Shown piece after piece: positions 35,411-47,272 of a stretch of 64,000 bases of DNA; the first letter of the stretch is position 1; each line of letters opens with the position of its first letter. The notes beneath the pieces are model-generated. The model saw nothing but the letters and a program-made list of their open reading frames with translations. It was not told where the DNA came from and ran no database searches. The DNA is from Thinopyrum elongatum (Eukaryota > Streptophyta > Magnoliopsida > Poales > Poaceae): the NCBI GenBank assembly GCA_011799875.1, contig CM022297.1, positions 443,473,292-443,537,291 of the forward strand. Reading direction: 5' to 3'. The translations under genes were made by a program, and so were the position numbers.

Positions 35411-36385
35411 CTATTTAGTACAAGCCTCCTTCTCATTGGGACAATCTCTGGCAAGGTGCCCTGCTTCATTACAGCAGAAACATATTACTTCTGACAAGTC
35501 TCGTGGTTTCCTAGTGATTACATAGCCTCCTTGGGTCCTCGGCTTCCTTTTTGGGCAATCGCTGAAGTAGTGTCCTAAATCTTTGCACCTAAAACATGTG
35601 ATATGACTCAGGTCCTTCTTTGTAGAAATTTGGTTGTTCTTGGAGTCCAATCTATTTCTCTTCCTGGACTTTTTCGTGCCAATCAGGGCTTCTATCTCTT
35701 GTGGGTCATACTCTACTTCCACTGTCGGGAATTCTACTAGATCCTCCTTCGGACAATTCTGGGATATGTGTCCTTCTTCTCCACATGAATAGCATGACTT
35801 GGTGCAGAGTTAAATTGGGTCTTCTTCGGGTGTGTCCTCCACCTCTTCCTTCATCACAGGTTCTTCTAAAATTTCCATGAGGGCTCCTTTCATTGCTTCT
35901 TTCTTCTGTTGGATGGTTCATTGTACTATGGGGTAAATGTGACACTGAGCAGGGTAGTGGGTAGTCCCTTCACACAAGAAATAAGTAATCTGCCTAGTTG
36001 GGCATTCTTCAGCTGGGTGAATTTCTTCACAATAAGGGCATTCATCCTTGTGTTCTTTATGGTTGTGTCCTATTTCTCCACAGAGCTTGCATGCACAAGG
36101 TTTCTTCATATCATTTCCATAAGGCTTCAACTTCTGGGACACAAGCCGAGACTTTAGCAGAGTCAACTAAAATTCTTTCCAAGTGGTTACTCTTTGCCAT
36201 CCATTGATGGTTTGGTACATCCTCCACCAAGTAGCAGCACCTCTTTCAAAGCACTGAAGAGCATGCTGGGTCATATCCTTTCCAGCTATAGTGTTAATCT
36301 TCAGGTGATCTTCCATGTTCTGAATCCATCGGTCCATCTCCAATTGAGTTATTGGTCCAGAAAATATGAGTTCATCTCCATTCAT
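35411..36385 (-). pseudogene. gypsy gag with several zinc knuckles
   Basis: The minus strand from ATG at 36385 encodes a capsid-type segment (MDRWIQNMEDHLKI, then ALQCFERGAATWWRMY, the typical gypsy gag W-W motif). A cysteine/histidine-rich part holds CKLCGEIGHNHKEHKDECPYC near 36060 and three CCHC knuckles: CYSCGEEGHISQNC near 35790, CFRCKDLGHYFSDC near 35580 and CFCCNEAGHLARDC near 35460. It ends at TAG 35411. Stops and frame changes near 36167, 35918 and 35810-35720 interrupt it. The product would package RNA. No protease active site follows. Confidence 0.75.
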
Positions 36386-36596
36386 CCTCTATTGGGTCAA
36401 TGGTTTTGGGGTGAGAAAGAGAGATAGAGGGGGATACACACAATACAAACAATAGTTTTGAAGAGACAGATTTTATTTTGTGGCTGTCGGAAAAACATCA
36501 AACAAATGACAGCTCACAATCGTCGTATCTAACGTAAGTATATAACAGGGGTTTGGTCTTCTAAAGGTCAATAAATCTTCAAAGTCACCAAACTCT

Positions 36597-37004
36597 TCAA
36601 GTCCTGTTCATGTCTCCGATGGGCTTCTTCCGATCGTGCTTGACCTTCTCAAGTTCTTTTGCCAGATCATCTTTGTTGACGCGAAGTCTCTCGTGGTGTC
36701 CTTTAATATTCTGGAGTTGCGTTCCAAACTTCTGGGTTTCAACATCCTTGGCATGAACCATGGTCCTACTGTCCTTCAGTTCCTGACGAATCTCTGGTAT
36801 CTCGAGGTTTTGCTCCTCCAGCTTGGCTACTTTCAGCTTCTGGGTCCTGAGTTCTTCACGAAATGCTTCCTTGTCAAATACGGCTTCCTGAAGGTCCATC
36901 TTAAAATATATATTTTGATGTAATACTCCAGATCCTGGCGATACACCAGCTAAGGTTAAAACTTCATCTTTTGCTGATAGGTGCTCCATTAGCCCTTTTG
37001 TCAT
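36597..37004 (-). CDS. Coiled-coil ORF upstream of gypsy gag
   Basis: A 135-codon frame from ATG at 37004 to its stop at 36597. After a short N-terminus, residues about 45-125 are a charged heptad-like coiled coil (KLKVAKLEEQNLEIPEIRQE, then DDLAKELEKVKHDRKK). It lies about 210 bp upstream of the gag start on the same strand, so both could be on one element transcript. Gypsy gag normally begins close to the PBS. A separate coiled-coil ORF ahead of it is unusual, although I recall similar ORFs in Triticeae gypsy elements. Its real start could lie further upstream in sequence removed at 37135/37136. Confidence 0.55.
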   Translation of the reverse strand: MTKGLMEHLSAKDEVLTLAGVSPGSGVLHQNIYFKMDLQEAVFDKEAFREELRTQKLKVAKLEEQNLEIPEIRQELKDSRTMVHAKDVETQKFGTQLQNIKGHHERLRVNKDDLAKELEKVKHDRKKPIGDMNRT

Positions 37005-37135
37005 TCAATCCTTCCGACGAAATGCATGCTTAACTCAGCACGGCGATAATAGCATAAGCGGGCGATAACATCATGGATAGCAGTGTTTCTGGCCTTGTCA
37101 TTGCCATGAGCTATCATTCCATAGTTGATATCTCC

Positions 37136-38720
37136 TGCCTTAGGGTTTTCTTGAAAAAAACTTTGAGTAACGCAGCAAAGTAGAGATAAGTATTTCCCTC
37201 AGTTTGAGAACCAAGGTATCAATCCAGTAGGAGACAACGCACAAATCACCGAATACCTGCACAAACAATCAAACAACTTGTACCCAACGCGATAAAGGGG
37301 TTGTCAATCCCTTCACGGTTATTTGCAAAAGTGAGATCTGATAGAGATAGATAAACGATAAAGTAAATATTTTTGGTATTTTTGTTTTATAGATTGGAAA
37401 GTAAAAGATTGCAAAATAGTAGATCGGAAACTTGTAGGATGAAAAGTAGAAGATTATATGATGGAAAATAGACCCGGGGGACATAGGTTTCACTAGAGGC
37501 TTCTCTCAAGATAGAAAATAATACGGTGGGTGAACAAATTACTGCCGAGCAATTGATAGAATAGCGCAAAGTTATGACGATATCTAAGGCAATGATCATG
37601 AATATAGGCATCACGTCCGTGTCAAGTAGACCGAAATGATTCTGCATCTATTACTATTACTCCACACATCGACCGCTATCCAGCATGCATCTAGAGTATT
37701 AAGTTCATAAAGAACGGAGTAATGCATTAAGTAAGATGACATGATGTAGAGGAATTAACTCAAGCAATATGATGAAAACCCCATCTTTTTATCCTCGATG
37801 GCAACAATACAATACGTGCCTTGCTGCCCCTACTGTCACTGGGAAAGGACACCGCAAGATTGAACCCAAAGCTAAGCACTTCTCCCATTGCAAGAAAAAC
37901 CAATCTAGTTGGCCAAACCAAACCGATAGTTCGAAGAGAATTACAAAGATATCAAATCATTCATAAAAGAATTCAGAGACGATTCAAATAATATTCATAG
38001 ATAAGCTGATCATAAATCCACAATTCATCGGATCTCGGCAAACACACCGCAAAAAAGTATTACGTCGAATAGATCTCCAAGAACATCGAGGAGAACATGG
38101 TATTGAGAATCAAAGAGAGAAGAAGAAGCCATCTAGCTACTAGCTATGGACCCGTAGGTCTGTGGTAAACTACTCACGCTTCATCGGAAGGGCAATGGTG
38201 TTGATGTAGAAGCCCTCCGTGATCGAATCCCCCTCCGGCAGGGTGCCAGAAAAGGTCCCTAATGGGATCTCACGGGTACAGAAGGTTGCGGCGGTGGAAA
38301 AGTCTTTTCGTGGATGCCTCTGTTGGTTTGGGGATATATGAGTATATATAGGCGAAAGAATTAGGTCAGGAGGTGCACGAGGGGCCCACAAGGGTGGGGG
38401 GCGCGCCCTATCCCCTGGGCGCACCCTCCGTCCTTGTGGCCGCCTCGTGGCTCCTTCGACTTCATCTCCAAGTCTCGTGGTTTGCTTCTGGTCCAAGAAA
38501 AATCATCGTGAAAGTTTTATTCCGTTTGGACTCCGTTTGGTATTCCTTTTCTGCGAAACTCAAAAACAAGGAAAAAACAGAAACTGGCACTGGGCTCTAG
38601 GTTAGTAGGTTAGCCCCAAAAATAGTATAAAATAGCATTTTAATGCATATAAAACATCCAAAATAGATAATATAATAGCATGGAACAATAAAAAATTATA
38701 GATACGTTGGAGACGTATCA
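37136..38720 (-). mobile_element. 3' LTR of Athila element 1
   Basis: 1,585 bp, highly similar to 43865-45445. On the minus strand a TATA box CTATATATAC lies at 38343-38352. The terminal TGCCTTAGGG differs from the TGCGTTGGT of the other copy, and its first 40 bp are the most diverged part. The left edge is therefore less certain than the right. Confidence 0.85.
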
Positions 38721-41506
38721 AGCATCCCCAAGCTTAATTCCTGCTCGTCGTCGAGTAGGTAAATGATAAAAACAGAATTTTTGATGTGGAATGCTACCTA
38801 ACATATTTATCCATGTAATTTTCTTTATTGTGGCATGAATGTTCAGATCCGTAAGATTCAAAACAAAATTTTAATATTGACATAAAAACAATAATACTTC
38901 AAGCATACTAACAAGGCAATTATGTCTTCTCAAAATAACATGGCCAAAGAAAGCTTATCCCTACAAAATCATATAGTCTGGCTATGCTCTCTTCATCACA
39001 CAAAATACTCAAATCATGCACAACCCCGATGACAAGCCAAGCAATTGTTTCATACTTTTGACGTTCTCAAACCTTTTCAACTTTCACGCAATACATGAGC
39101 GTGAGTCATGAACATAGCACTATAGGTGGAATAGAATATGGTGGTTGTGGAGAAGACAAAAAGAGGGAGATAGTCTCACATCAACTAGGCGTATCAACGG
39201 GCTATGGAGATGCCCATCAATAGATATCAATGTGAGTGAGTAGGGATTGCCATGCAACGGATGCACTAGAGCTAAAAGTGTATGAAAGCTCAAAAAGAAA
39301 ACTAAGTGGGTGTGCATCCAACTTGCTTGCTCATGAAGACCTAGGGCAATTTGAGGAAGCCCATCGTTGGAATATACAAGCCAAGTTCTATAATGAAAAA
39401 TTCCCACTAGTATATGAAAGTGACAACATAGGAGACTCTCTATCATGAAGATCATGGTGCTACTTTGAAGCACAAGTATGGAAAAAGGATAGTAACATTG
39501 CCCCTTCTCTCTTTTTCTCTCATTTTTTTCTCCTTCATTTTTTTTCTTTCTCTTTTTTTTCTTTGGCTTCTTTGGCCTCTTTCTTTTTTTCCTCACATGG
39601 GACAATGCTCTAATAATGAAGATCATCATACTTCTATTTACTTACAACTCAAAAAATTACAACTCGATACTAGAACAAAATATGACTCTATATGAATGCC
39701 TCCGGCGGTGTACCAGGATGTGCAATGAATCAAGAGTGACATGTATGAAAGAATTATGAACGGTGGCTTTGCCACAAATACGATGTCAACTACATGATCA
39801 TGCAAAGCAATATGACACTGATGATGCGTGTCATAGCAAACGGAACGGTGGAAAGTTGCATGGCAATATATCTCGGAATGGCTATGAAAATGCCATAATA
39901 GGTAGGTATGGTGGCTGTTTTGAGGAAGGTATATGGTGGGTGTATTGTACCGGCGAAAGTTGCGCGGAACAAGAGAGGCTAGCAATGGTTGAAGGGTGAG
40001 AGTGCGTATAATCCATGGACTCAACATTAGTCATAAAGAACTCACATACTTATTGCAAAAATCTATTAGTCATCGAAACAAAGTACTACGCGCATGCTCC
40101 TAGGGGGATAGATTTGTAGGAAAATACCATCGCTCGTCCCCGACCGCCACTCATAAGGAAGACAATCAAAAAATATCTCATGCTCCAACTTCGTTACATA
40201 ACGGTTCACCATACGTGCATGCTACGGGACTCACAAACCTTAACACAAGTATTTCTCAAATTCACAATTACTCACTAGCATGACTCTAATATCACCATCC
40301 TTATATCTCAAAACAATCATAAGGAATCAAACTTCTCATAGTATTCAATGCACTTTATATGAAAGTTTCTATTATATCCCTTTTGGATGCCTATCATATT
40401 AGGACTAAATTTGTAACCAAAGAAAATTACCATGCTGTTTAAAGACTCTCAAAATAATATAAGTGAAGCATGAGAGTTCAATAATTTCTACAAAATAAAG
40501 CCACCGCCGTGCTCTAAAAAGATATAAGTGAAGCACTAGAGCAAAATTGCCTAGCTCAAAAGATATAAGTGAAGCACAAAGAGTATTCTAATAAATCACG
40601 ATTCATGCGTGTCCCTCTCAAAAGGTGTGTAAAGAAAGGATGATTGAGGAAAACTAAAAAGCAAAGACTCAAATTATACAAGACGCTCCAAGCAAAACAC
40701 ATATCATGTGCTGAATAAAAATATAGCCTCAAGTAAAGTTATCGATAGACGAAGACGAAAGAGGGGATGCCTTCCGGGGCATCCCAAGCATAGGCTCTTG
40801 GTTGTCCCTGAATATTACCTTGGGGTGCCTTGGGCATCCCCAAGCTTAGGCTCTTGCCACTCCTTATTCCATAGTCCATCAAATCCTTACCCAAAACTTG
40901 AAAACTTCACAACACAAAACTCAACAGAAAATCTCATAAGCTCCGTTAGTATAAGAAAATAAATCACCACTTTGGTACTGTTGTGAAATCATTATTTATT
41001 TATATTGGTGTAATATCTACTGTATTCCAACTTTTCCATGGTTCATACCCCCCGATACTACCCATAGATTCATCAAAATAAGCAAACAACACAAAGAAAA
41101 CAGAATCTGTCAAAAACAGAACAGTCTGCGAAGATCCGAATTTTTCTAATACTTATGTAACTCCAAAAATTCTGAAAAATTAGGACAACAGAGGAAATTT
41201 GTATATAAATATGTATAAAAATTCAGTGTTTTTCAACACTCCAGTGAATTATTAAAATTCTGAGACTGGACGCAAAAGTTTCTTTTTTTTCAGCAAGATC
41301 AAATCAATTATCACCGTAAGCCATCCCAAAGGTCTTACTTGGCACAAACACTAATTTAAACATAAAACCACACCTAACCAGAGGATATATGAATTATTTA
41401 TTGCAAAACAGAACCAAAAAAAGCAAAAACAAAAATAAAATTGGGTTGCCTCCCAACAAGCGCTATTGTTTAACGCCCTTAGCTAGGCATAAAAACACGA
41501 ATAGAT
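38721..41506 (-). mobile_element. Non-coding 3' internal region of Athila element 1
   Basis: The region starts with the PPT complement GCATCCCCAAGCTTA at 38722-38736. It contains a pyrimidine-rich tract (39490-39600), three copies of AAGATATAAGTGAAGCA-like text (40458, 40520, 40560) and two more PPT-like motifs (40779, 40834). The open frames here, up to 169 codons, are low-complexity. The region is strongly similar to 51923-54720 of Athila element 2. Confidence 0.75.
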
Positions 41507-43590
41507 CTAGGTATTATCATCTATGGTATGCAATCCATAAGTAGCTCTCATAATAGATTCATATGGAAATTTAATTTTCTTTCTAGGAAAGTGCGCCATG
41601 CGCTTCCTTAATGTAAATTGAAATCTAATGTTTCCTTCTTTCATATCAATAATTGCACCAATCGTTCTAAGGAAAGGTCTACCAAGAATAATTGGACATG
41701 TCGGATTCCAATATATATCAAGAACAATGAAATCTACGGGCACATAATTCCTATTTGCAACAATAAGAACATCATTAATCTTTCCCATAGGTTTCTTAAT
41801 AGTGGAATCCGCGAGATGCAAATTTAAAGAACAATCATCAAATTCACGAAAACCTAACATATCACATAAAGTTTTTGGAATCGTGGAAACACTAGCACCC
41901 AAATAACACAAAGCATAGCACTCATAATCTTTAATATTAATCTTAATAGTAGGTTCCCACTCATCATATAGTTTTCTAGAGATAGAAACTTCCAATTCAA
42001 GCTTTTCTTCAAAAGATTGCATCATAGCATCAACGATATGTTTAGTAAAAGCTTTGTTTTGATTATAAGCATGAGGAGAATTCAACATGGATTCCAACAA
42101 GGAAATACAATCTATTAAATAACAATTATCATAATTAAATTCCTTGAAATCCAAAAGAGTGGGTTCATTGCTACTTAAAGTTTTGACCTCTCCAATCCCA
42201 CTTTTATCAATTTTTGCATCAAGATCTAAAAACTCCGAATCATTGGGACGCCTTTTAACTAAAGTTGACTCATCTTCAGTCCCATGTTTATCAAGATTTA
42301 TATTGGAAAACAAAGATTCAATAGGAGTCACATCAATCACTTTAAGATCTTCATCATTATTTTCACGGAAACTAGGAGAACATGGTTTTACAAACCAATC
42401 CTTTTTTGCACGCATCTTAGCGGTTCTTTCTTTGCACTCATCAATGGAAATTCTCATAGCTTTGAGAGACTCATTGATATCATGCTTGGGTGGAATAGAT
42501 CTAAGTTTCAAAGAGTCAACATCAAGAGAAATTCTATCCACGTTCCTAGCCAAATCATCAATCTTAAGCAAATTTTCTTCAATCAAAGCATTGAAATTCT
42601 TTTGCGAACTCATAAATTCTTTTACACTATTTTAAAAATCAGAGGGCATCTTATTATAATTTCCATAAGAATTATTGTAGGAATTACCATAATTATTAGA
42701 GGAATTACTAAGAAATGGCCTAGGATTAAAATTACCTCTATACGCGTTATTACCAAAATTGTTCCTACCAACAAAATTCACATCCATAGATTCATTATTA
42801 TTTTCAATCAAAGTGGACAAAGGCATATCATTAGGATCCAAAGAAGCACTCTTGATAGCAAATAATTTCTTAAGTTCATCCATCTTTCCACTCAAAACAT
42901 TAATCTCTTCAATCGCAAGCACTTTTTTACTAGTGGAAGATCTTTCGGTATGCCATTGAGAATAATTAACCATAATATTATCTAGAAGTTTGGTAGCTTC
43001 TCCTAGAGTAATTTCCATAAAATTGCCTCCCGCAGACGAATCTAAAAGATTCTAGAAGCAAAATTCAATCCGGCATAAATTTTTTGTATAATCATCCACA
43101 AATTCAAACCATGAGTAGGGCAATTTCGTATCATCAATTTCATTATCTCCCAAGATTGTGCAACATGTTCATGATCAAGTTGCTTAAAATTCATAATATC
43201 GTTCCTAAGGGAGATGATCTTAGCGGGAGGAAAATACTTGGAAATAAAAGCATCTTTACACTTATTCCATGAATTAATACTATTTTTAGGCAAAGATGAA
43301 AACCAAGTTTTAGCATGATCTCACAGTGAGAACGGAAATAGCTTCAATTTAACAATATCATTATCCACATCTTTTTTCTTTTGCATATCACACAAATCAA
43401 TGAAATTGTTTAGATGGGATGCGGCATCTTCACTAGGAAGGCCAAAAAATTGATCTTTCATAACAAGATTCAACAAAGCGGCATTAATTTCACAAGATTC
43501 CGCACTAGTGGCGGGAGCAATCGGAGTACTAATAAAATCATTGTTGTTGGTGTTGGAAAAGTCACACAATTTGGTATTCTCTTGAGCCAT
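41507..43590 (-). pseudogene. gag-protease polyprotein of Athila element 1
   Basis: ATG at 43590 (MAQENTKLCDF) begins an Athila gag with NLVMKDQFFGLPSEDAASHL and FPFSL, then SINSWNKCKDAFISKYFPP. An Asn-rich linker follows near 42680, then 368 uninterrupted codons with the aspartic protease: YALCYLGASVSTIPKTL and CPIILGRPFLRTIGAIIDMK. Note that the active-site Asp expected in DLGAS is Tyr here (CYLGAS at about 41915), so the protease is likely dead. Other lesions are TGA at 43321, a frame break near 43030 and TAA at 42632. The frame ends at TAG 41507 without reaching any RT. Confidence 0.85.
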
Positions 43591-43820
43591 CGTGACAAAG
43601 CAAGCAATCCAACACACGAGCACACAAAAAGCAAACGAAGAAGACGAATGGAAGAGGGACGAAGAAAAGGCAAAGAGAGGGGCAAAGAAAAAGGAAAATC
43701 TTTTCGAAAATCGTTTTAGAAGTGGGGGAGAGGAAAATGAGAGGCAAATGGTGAATAATGTAATGCAAGAGATGAGAGTTTATGATGGGTACTTGGTATG
43801 TCATCACTTGGCGTAGATCT

Positions 43821-43837
43821 CCCCGGCAACGGCGCCA
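43821..43837 (-). other. Primer-binding site (tRNA-Asp type) of Athila element 1
   Basis: The plus strand CCCCGGCAACGGCGCCA is the complement of TGGCGCCGTTGCCGGGG. It lies about 27 bp inside the LTR edge at 43865. Confidence 0.88.
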
Positions 43838-43864
43838 GAAATTCTTCCTGCTACTTCTTGAGCT

Positions 43865-45445
43865 TGCGTTGGTTTTTCCCTTTAAGAGGAAAGGGTAATG
43901 CAGCAAAGTAGAGATAAGTATTTCGCCTAGTTTGAGAACCAAGGTATCAATCCAGTAGGAGACAAGGCACAAATCACCGAATACCTACACAAACAATCAA
44001 ACAACTTGCACCCAACGGGATAAAGGGGTTGTCAATCCCTTGACGGTTATTTGCAAAAGTGAGATCTGATAGAGATAGATAAACGATAAATAAATATTTT
44101 TGGTATTTTTGTTTTATAGATCGGAAAGTAAAAGATTCAAAATAGTAGATCGAAAACTTGTATGATGAAAAGTAGAAGATTATATGATGGAAAATAGACC
44201 CAGGGGCCATAGGTTTCACTTGAGGCTTCTCTCAAGATAGAAAATAATACGGTGGGTGAACAAATTATTGCCGAGCAATTGATAGAAAAGCGCAAAGTTA
44301 TGACGATATCTAAGGCAATGATCATGAATATAGGCATCACGTCCATGTCAAGTAGACCAAAACGATTCTGCATCTACTACTATTACTCCACACATCGACC
44401 GCTATCCAGCATGCATCTAGAGTATTAAGTTCATAAAGAACGGAGTAATGCATTAAGTAATATGACATGATGTAGAGGAATTAACTCAAGCAATATGATG
44501 AAAAACCCATCTTTTTATCCTCGATGGCAACAATACAATATGTGCCTTGCTGCCCCTACTGTCACTGGGAAAGGACACCACAAGATTGGACCCAAAGCTA
44601 AGCACTTCTCCCATTGCAAGAAAAACCAATCTAGTTGGCCAAACCAAACCGATAGTTCGAAGAGAATTACAAAGATATCAAATCATGCATAAAAGAATTC
44701 AGAGAAGATTCAAATAATATTCATAGATAAGCTGATCATAAATCCACAATTCATCGGATCTCGGCAAACACACCGCAAAAAAGTATTACATTGAATAGAT
44801 CTCCAAGAACATCGAGGAGAACATGGTATTGAGAATCAAAGAGAGAGAAGAAGCCATCTAGCTACTAGCTATGGACCCGTGGTCTGTGGTAAACTACTCA
44901 CGCTTCATCGGAAGGGCAATGGTGTTGATGTAGAAGCCCTCCGTGATCGAATCCCCCTCCGGCAGGGTGCCGGAAAAGGTCCCTAGATGGGATCTCACGG
45001 GTACAAAAGGTTGCGGCAGTGGAAAAGTATTTTCGTGGATGCCTCTGTTGGTTTGGGGATATATGAGTATATATAGGCGAAAGAAATAGGTCAGTAGGTG
45101 CACGAGGGGCCCACAAGGGTGGGGGCGTGCCCTACCCCCCTGGGCGCGCCCTCCGTCCTTGTGGCCGCCTCATGGCTCCTCCGACTTCATCTCCAAGTCT
45201 CCTGGTTTCCTTCTGGTCCAAGAAAAATCATCGCGAAAGTTTTATTCCGTTTGGACTCCGTTTGGTATTCCTTTTCTGTGAAACTCAAAAATAAGAAAAA
45301 AAACAGAAACTGGCACTGGGGTCTAGGTTAATAGGTTAGTCCCAAAAGTAATATAAAATAGTATATTGATCCATATAAACATCCAAAACAGATAATATAA
45401 TAGCATGGAACAATAAAAAATTATAGATACATTGGAGACGTATCA
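43865..45445 (-). mobile_element. 5' LTR of Athila element 1
   Basis: 1,581 bp, TGCGTTGGTTTTCCC to GGAGACGTATCA, with a minus-strand TATA box near 45068-45077. It directly abuts CACTA B coding sequence at 45446. Confidence 0.88.
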
Positions 45446-47257
45446 GCGGACGATTGTAAAATCGAGCCGCCTTGTCAGAAACATCTCAAAGATATGCTCA
45501 AACTGCAGAAAGAACACCTCCACGGGCCTAGTGTCGATGTAGCACTTCCCCTCAGGCACACGAGCCGCGTATGTCGGATATCCTGGATCCTTCGTGGCTA
45601 GTAGGCTTACCTCAGTCGACAGCACATGGTCGTGCAGTTTTCTAAGATCCCCTAATATGGCCTCTAGCGGTTTCGGTGGTAGCATCGGCTCGCTCATGAC
45701 ATGGAACATGGCCGCACCTTTGATGGGTACACGCTCTTTAAAATCCGCGTCTGGCTGCTATGTGCTCTAGCTTGTTTATAGGCAGCAGAGCCTTTCTTCG
45801 CCGGTCTCTTCCTCTCCTTTTTCTTGGGCTGACCTTCCAGACCCTTCCTTAACCCCTGCCCCAGTGTTGTCGGGCTAAGCACTGTACGACCCTAGGCTAG
45901 TTGAGCCTTCGTTGAGGCGGCATCTTCACGCGTGTCCTATGAGGATTGCATGAAGAGAGACTTCTTTCAATCAACCCTACTAGGACGTTCCTGCCCGGGC
46001 ACATCATCCATCTCCTCATCAGCATGTTGATAGCCTGAGTCGTCATATGGCTGACTCATCATATCTAAGTCGTCGTCATAGGCGCCTGTATTGAGGAACC
46101 GAAGAGGGTCATCCTCGTCCATCTCATCATCCATTCTTTGTTGTACGGGGGCGATTACACCAGCCACTATTGGACCCCCTTCCTCGTGTCGTCCGCCGCT
46201 CTCACCTAGCACTACAGGCGCTGGTAATTGCGTAGGCGGGGTGGTGGTGTTCATACCTTCTTGCTGATGTGTGGTTATTGCTGTGCTCTCGGCCGCCTCC
46301 AGACGAAGAAGATTCTTCAGCCATAGCAGCATCCAACCCTTGCAGTTTCCAAGCCGCGGCGGGGTCTCGTCGTCCTCTCCCCCGAGCCGTACTGAAGGAG
46401 GCAAATCCTCGTGCCCCGATTTCACACTCGACAAGGTAACCCTAAAGTGGCCACCGGGGATCGGCTGGCCGTGGGACATGAGTTCCAAGGGCTTTGTTCT
46501 CACTGCCTTTCCCACGTCCACTTTCTGGCCTTTGATCAAGAAGAGTATGGTGCACGGGGTTTCGTCGGCCTGCAAAGACATGTCTGCGGCATAAATCTTC
46601 CGAAAGGCAACAAAAACGGAATATTCTAGATATATGTTGGTGCGACGTGTAATTACCATGAGGGCGTCGAGCTCAACCAAAGACGAAGGCCCGCCTAGCG
46701 CGCCAGAGACTGAGGACGGGCTGCTATGAGTGGGTGCGGGTGCGGGCGCGATTGCGTGAGCAGGTGATGGTGCGGTTGTGATGTTCACCGAGTTGCTCCC
46801 GATGAAGATGGGCATGGGGAAATCATCTACCATCTTGTCTAGATATTCCTTTGTCTAGTTGATGATAGCCGGGATCAAGTTAGTAGCGAAATCATTTCTG
46901 TAGGCATCTACAACTGCAGCGACTGCCTGCTGGACCAACTCATTTTCTCCTGAGCTGCTTTTTTCATGTCCTCAGCTGCTTTTTTCTCTAATGCAAGCTT
47001 CACCTTCTCGTCGATGTGCACCTGACTGAACTTCTTTTTCTGCTTCTTGGCCTCCAGGCCCTATTGTAAAAGACCTTCCACGTGGCGCCGTCTCCGGCGC
47101 CGTGCACATGTCCGTATTGCAGCCGCTGGTCCAAAGGGAGTCCCTTAAGTTCGTTCAAGGCCCGGTTGAGAGGGGTGTCCCACTTGGGCCTCATCGACGA
47201 AGACTCGCTTTCGGCGCAAGCTTGTGTTGCTTCTCCTGCAGAAGGAACGTGAACCAT
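45446..47257 (-). pseudogene. N-terminal part of the CACTA B Ulp1-type ORF
   Basis: Minus-strand coding segments in order. At 47257-47000, LNRALNELKGLPLDQ and HGAGDGATWKVFYNRAW. At 46833-45967, a 288-codon frame with a Pro/Ala-rich start, a TPCTILFLIKGQKVDVGKAV to HGQPIPGGHFRVTLSSV domain (DUF8039-like by recollection) and an acidic tail. At 45882-45694, a basic stretch (KKKERKRPAKKG). At 45709-45446, LHDHVLSTEVSLLATKDPGY and FEHIFEMFLTRRLDFTIVR, which usually leads into the Ulp1 protease domain. Introns and stops separate the pieces. The gene is truncated at 45446 by Athila element 1, and its C-terminus is at 30722-31011. Confidence 0.6.
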
Positions 47258-47272
47258 TTACGAATGTGTAGT
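45446..47272 (-). mobile_element. CACTA element B, right part
   Basis: This carries the upstream half of the gene whose last exon lies left of the gypsy LTR at 31012. The shared protein family and strand make it the same element. It is interrupted on the right by a Tat-type LTR at 47273. Confidence 0.65.

Larger units (their letters stand above)
37136..45445 (-). mobile_element. Athila-lineage gypsy element 1 (gag-protease only), 8.3 kb
   Basis: Both LTRs (37136-38720 and 43865-45445) start TGC.TT.GG(T)TTTTC and end GGAGACGTATCA on the plus strand. The PBS complement is at 43821 and the PPT complement at 38721. The coding part is gag plus protease only, and 2.8 kb next to the 3' LTR is non-coding. 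RT, RNase H and integrase are absent. The flanks do not form a target duplication (TCTCC left, GCGGA right). The left flank is gypsy interior and the right flank is CACTA B, so the present copy is probably a product of recombination. Sabrina/WHAM-like by style. Confidence 0.85.

Noticed and set aside
39120..39629. 169-codon minus-strand frame with a Lys-rich run
   Set aside because: Covers the polypurine stretch of the Athila 1 non-coding interior. The parallel region in Athila 2 (52322-52674) breaks the frame into pieces.
42284..42865. 193-codon plus-strand frame
   Set aside because: Antisense to the Athila 1 gag-protease gene, which has clear protease motifs.
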